In this document: positions 60,420 through 64,000 of the stretch, in pieces
Layout: the number at the start of each line of letters is the position of its first letter
How positions within the stretch are numbered: the stretch's first letter is position 1
DNA from: Sabellastarte sp. h YS-2021
Lineage: Eukaryota > Annelida > Polychaeta > Sabellida > Sabellidae
Length of the DNA stretch: 64,000 nucleotides
Assembly (NCBI GenBank): GCA_964017235.1
Contig: OZ024927.1
Location: 50,907,293 to 50,971,292 of the forward strand
Direction of reading: 5' to 3'
The notes under the pieces: model-generated
What the model saw: the letters and a program-made list of their open reading frames with translations, nothing else
Database searches by the model: none
What the model was told of the DNA's origin: nothing
Translations under genes and position numbers: made by a program

Positions 60420-60575
60420 AGAAGAAGGAAGTCTCCTGGTATTTCACTACGGGGTTTACCTTAGCACTGAAGGCATTGGTTCAGTATTATACATCATATT
60501 TCTTGTATGTTGGCCAGTGCCTGCGGCTTCCCAAGATAGGCCCACATGGTAAGCTATTGTAGAACAATGATGTCG
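60420..60575. repeat. Inverted relative of the 52.3-52.48 kb segment
   Basis: On the plus strand GAAGAAGGAAGTCTC, then TGGTATTTCACTA, GCACTGAAGGCAT, TTATACATC and CCACATGGTAAGCT follow the same order as the reverse complement of 52480-52310. This is either a shared element or a DIRS-associated terminal segment next to copy C. Confidence 0.6.
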
Positions 60576-60599
60576 GATGCTAGACAGTTGCGACCTGTG

Positions 60600-61260
60600 A
60601 AAACTGCCATGGAAGTTGGAGTCTGGTTCAGAGGCGTGACAGAACTGGCAACATGAGGCTGAGAAATAGCTGGTGTCCAGGTGCAAAGGTTTGCAGGGCT
60701 GGTTGGTGATGGCTCACTGATCCGGTAACACTACCAGCCGTCCCTGACAAGAATGGTTCCTGATGGTGGTCAGCCACACCAGCTGAGGGAACCACATGAG
60801 AGAAGACCATCATGGCATAATCCAGGCCAATCAAACCGGTTGAAGTAGGAAATTGAGCAGGCGGCTGAGAAGCAGGCCCTGGGGTTTCCGAAGCGGTTAC
60901 ACTAATAAGGGGTAACGGTTGAGAGACTAAGGAAGTGACAGGGACCACCACGCTTGGGGGAATGCGACACTTTCACTTTATCAGGAGACATACCAAGTCT
61001 CGCTTTGGCGGACGGAGGGAGAGCATCCACAAAAGCAAGTAACATTCCCAGCCTAGTAAAGCGTAACAAAATTGATACTTGAATTTTGACAACTCAGAGC
61101 ATGATAGGCGAGAAGTAGAAGGATTAGAAGGTTTAGTGGGTCAAATATCTACAGAGTCTAGTGAATCACTGGCCCTGGCATTAGAGGAGGGCCCAACACA
61201 GACGACACGAGATGACGGGGTCTTCTAATTTCTCCCACTTATCCAGCTTTTCCGATTTTT
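60600..61260 (-). other. GC-richer stretch with weak coding look, unknown
   Basis: A 107-codon open frame (60951-60628) is rich in Ser, Pro, Val and Ala (PVTSLVSQPLPLISV). The minus strand further upstream reads LLAFVDALPPSAKARLGMSP. The composition is unlike the AT-rich flanks and similar to retroelement gag-like DNA. There are no splice signals and no match I recognise. It is most likely transposon-derived. Confidence 0.3.
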
Positions 61261-63939
61261 TTTTATCTTTCCTTTGCTTGTAAGTATGCACACGAGTGAG
61301 TTCATGATGTCCTAGAAATCCTTCGAAATAAACAACGTATAACTATTTAAACAGTTGTTCATGTAATTTGTTTTAAAAGAAACCAAAATACATAAGTAGA
61401 ACTAAATCAATGTATAACACCCTTGAGAAGGTAGGAAGATATTTTTTCTGACAAGCCATTGGTATTATTGGCATAAGTATCTTATCATTAAACTGTCTGA
61501 CTTAAAGTTGGAATGGGGATGAAAATAAAATATGTCATAAGTGTTTCACAGGCCTTTATTCTTTCAATAAATAGTAGTATTTTTGCATTTTGTAGGCATG
61601 ATAAGTAATTTACATCATTTGTGACAATTGTATACACATTAACAAGCAAGACAAATACATGGTAGAAATTTTAAATGTTCCATTTTCCAGCAAATATGAT
61701 AAAGTAATGAAAAATTGACACAATTTTTATCAAAACAGAATGTAATATTTGTACTAAAGTTCATATTGACAACAAGACATAAGTATTCTAAATACTAAAA
61801 AGTGTATCAATAAGCTGTTGGTACTTGATATGCAACAAAATGGGTAATTATTGAAAGTGTGGCTGTTTACAGAAATATTTCCGAATCAAATACCTTTGTA
61901 ATGAAAAGTTATATAATTCAGAACTGAGATAATTGTTAGTTGCAGAAAAACTGAAAACAAAAGAATTTACAAGTAAACAACAATAATAACAAAATTAACA
62001 TTTACATAAGATTTAGTACGTGTCTTGAAAGAATTAACCTTTTACTACATCTAAAATAATCAAATCTTTATTGCAATTAGTGATATGACTGTATGACACA
62101 AGTTCATTTACACTGATATAATTTCACCATACAATATGCTCTAAAGATCTGTAACTTCTTCCGCTAATATTATGATAACTGTCATAACTATTAATCTGAT
62201 AAATGTTCTGGACTGAGAAAAAGACAAAGAAACATAGTTGTAAACTACTGGATTATTCAAAAGATTAAAAACTGAACCATTTCTGATAAAGTAGAATTAA
62301 TGTAGATGCACAATGAAATTAATTAAACTGTTTAAAGTATATGTTTACCAACTGAATAAAGTAAATAGTGCATTTATTATATGACAACAGAGCACTAAAG
62401 ACATCACAAAAGCAACTAATAATGACAAAAGTAAAAGATGTTACTTTAGCCATCCTGAATACAAAAGTTGATATATGTAGTTCTAATGATCAAAATACAA
62501 AGTCTTGAACTATAACATATACAGAGACACTTGTCATAATATAGCTTGATTTATTATCACAGATGAAACAGAACATAGCAAGAAAATGATCCGCATTCTT
62601 GCTACAAGACACAAAAAGCCATTTCACCATTTACACATGTTGCATATCTATTCATACCTTTTATGCAGCATACCAGAGACTTTCTGATAAAACAAAAACA
62701 AAAGGTGTCTGTTCATTTGCAAAATATAAGCACACTATTGTATTCTATGAAATCCTAAAGAACACAACTTGCTAAGGTGAAGAAGACATTTATATTGTAC
62801 ATACAGATATCAAGTGAAATGATCCTGGATATTTTTATGCTTTTACAATCTACAGGCAACAAGTGAAAAAGAATATACAACAGCATGATTAACACAAGAA
62901 CTACATACAAACTTTGCAACAGATATGTTAAGTACAGTGAAAAATATGCAGCAACATTCATGTATGTGGTACGCTAATAGTTTTAATCATTAGTTATTAC
63001 CAATTTGATTTAGTTAATAATATTATAGGATTGGTTGTTAACGACATACTCAAAGGTTTATATTTGACATGAGATTTAATTCTGATAAAACAATAAACAT
63101 CACTGGCAAATGTTGGTGGAGTTTTAGACAATATTGTTTTACCATATACACTTTTGAAATCTGATGTTTGTGGATAAAAATTTAATTTAAAAGTATTTGT
63201 ACATTTTCTTTGGGATGTTGTCCCTGCATTCTGCCATCCAGACAGTTGTTACATTAGTTTCAAACATACTGGTCATTGGTCTTGGCGATGAAGGGAAATA
63301 CAGAAATGCCACAATAAATCACCAGCTGAAGAGTGTGATTAAATCCAATCAATACAGATATGTTGAACTGCCTAATGAAACTGGTGTACACAGATTAGAC
63401 ACTAGCTACAATAAATGTGAAATGTCACATACCTTTTTACTCATCCATAATGTAGAGCAATACATTAACTAGAATGCTTTTATTTTCCACTCTTGTATAA
63501 AGGATTATGACATATATATAACTGAATGAAAAAAATCCTCAAACATATTGGTCATTGGTCTTTGTGATATACAGTTAACTACTGTTTAAAAAGTGACACT
63601 TTTGTATAATTCCATTGACAAAATGGTAAAACTTAATGCTGATTTATGTAACATTCCTCCTTCATGTCACATATCATCCAAAATTACATTTACTTGCAAT
63701 GAGTATCATAATAAATTAATGCACTACCTATTTTCAGCCATTTATGCAAAAAGCCTTATCAGCTTACTATAGCAAGTGGTTTGGACATGTATAGAGAGAT
63801 CATTTAATTTTGGACACCTCAGTGATATTTATACTGTGAAAAACAAACCGAGTCATGCATTAAAACCAATCATAAGTATCCATATTTTTTTACCAAAGTG
63901 TCACAAATTTAAACTGTTGTTAAATTTCCTCACATTTAG
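61261..63939. other. AT-rich non-coding stretch
   Basis: No repeat family or exon was recognised. Poly-A/T-rich composition and scattered AATAAA words would suit an untranslated region or an intron. GGTCATTGGTCTT words occur at 63269 and 63549, not enough for a repeat call. Confidence 0.4.
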
Positions 63940-64000
63940 AGACCCAGTGAGGAAAAGAAAAACATTGACTTCAAAGCCACCAGACACTTACTCCTCAAGG
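63940..64000 (+). CDS. Possible plus-strand exon running off the window
   Basis: A good acceptor, TTAAATTTCCTCACATTTAG, is followed by 61 bases fully open in frame 1, beginning RPSEEKKNIDFKATRHLLLK. The composition is coding-like compared with the preceding AT-rich DNA. The opposite strand offers a GTAAGT donor-like word in the same place, so the strand is not certain. Confidence 0.35.

Noticed and set aside
63197-63472. 91-aa plus-strand ORF with a hydrophobic start
   Set aside because: It has no splice or homology support and AT-rich composition. It probably arose by chance in an untranslated or intronic region, though it lies near a possible plus-strand exon.

Overview
This is animal nuclear DNA: AT-rich, with spliced genes flanked by consensus introns and very dense transposable elements. 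The TE mix (DIRS-type tyrosine-recombinase retrotransposons, Tx1/L1-like and CR1/L2-like LINEs, a Ty3/gypsy fragment, a 5S-like SINE, many short inverted-repeat elements, and Helentron-like elements with satellite cores) fits a marine invertebrate, perhaps a mollusc or other lophotrochozoan. The sequence alone does not fix the phylum. There is no sign of bacterial, organellar or viral genome organisation.

Genes. Two minus-strand genes can be modelled. (1) A small gene at the left edge (about 1654 to 79) has three phase-compatible exons and could encode about 170 aa of unknown function. (2) The main gene runs from about 30310 to 18161. A short first coding exon starts with ATG in a good context, a 118-bp second exon follows, and a 4-kb terminal exon completes a protein of about 1405 aa. 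All splice phases agree. The product is mostly disordered, basic and Ser/Thr/Lys-rich, with nuclear-localisation-like clusters, CDK-type sites and a KEN-box-like C-terminus. I do not recognise the family. A possible plus-strand exon begins at 63940 and runs off the window.

Repeats. 5.5-7.3 kb holds an old, decayed tandem-repeat element. 11.44-17.15 kb and 24.2-29.65 kb hold two better-preserved elements of the same style: short terminal inverted repeat, satellite core (143/319 bp, or 169/133/169 bp), and a 3' hairpin followed by AATTAA-like sequence. The second lies in intron 1 of the main gene. Six hAT-like MITEs with 8-bp target duplications, one MULE-like element with a 9-bp duplication and several foldback elements are scattered from 3.5 to 52.6 kb. 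34.0-35.5 kb is another degenerate tandem array.

Retroelement block (40-60 kb). In order: a gypsy RNase H/integrase fragment (+), a DIRS RNase H scrap, a Tx1-like LINE (-), DIRS copy A (RT deleted) with a LINE 3' end inserted in its terminus, DIRS copy B, a foldback element, a small TIR element, a CR1/L2-like LINE (-) missing its RT core, and DIRS copy C, the most complete (gag-like, RT/RNase H, tyrosine recombinase). All carry stops or frameshifts and look dead. From 60.6 to 63.9 kb there is little that I can identify.
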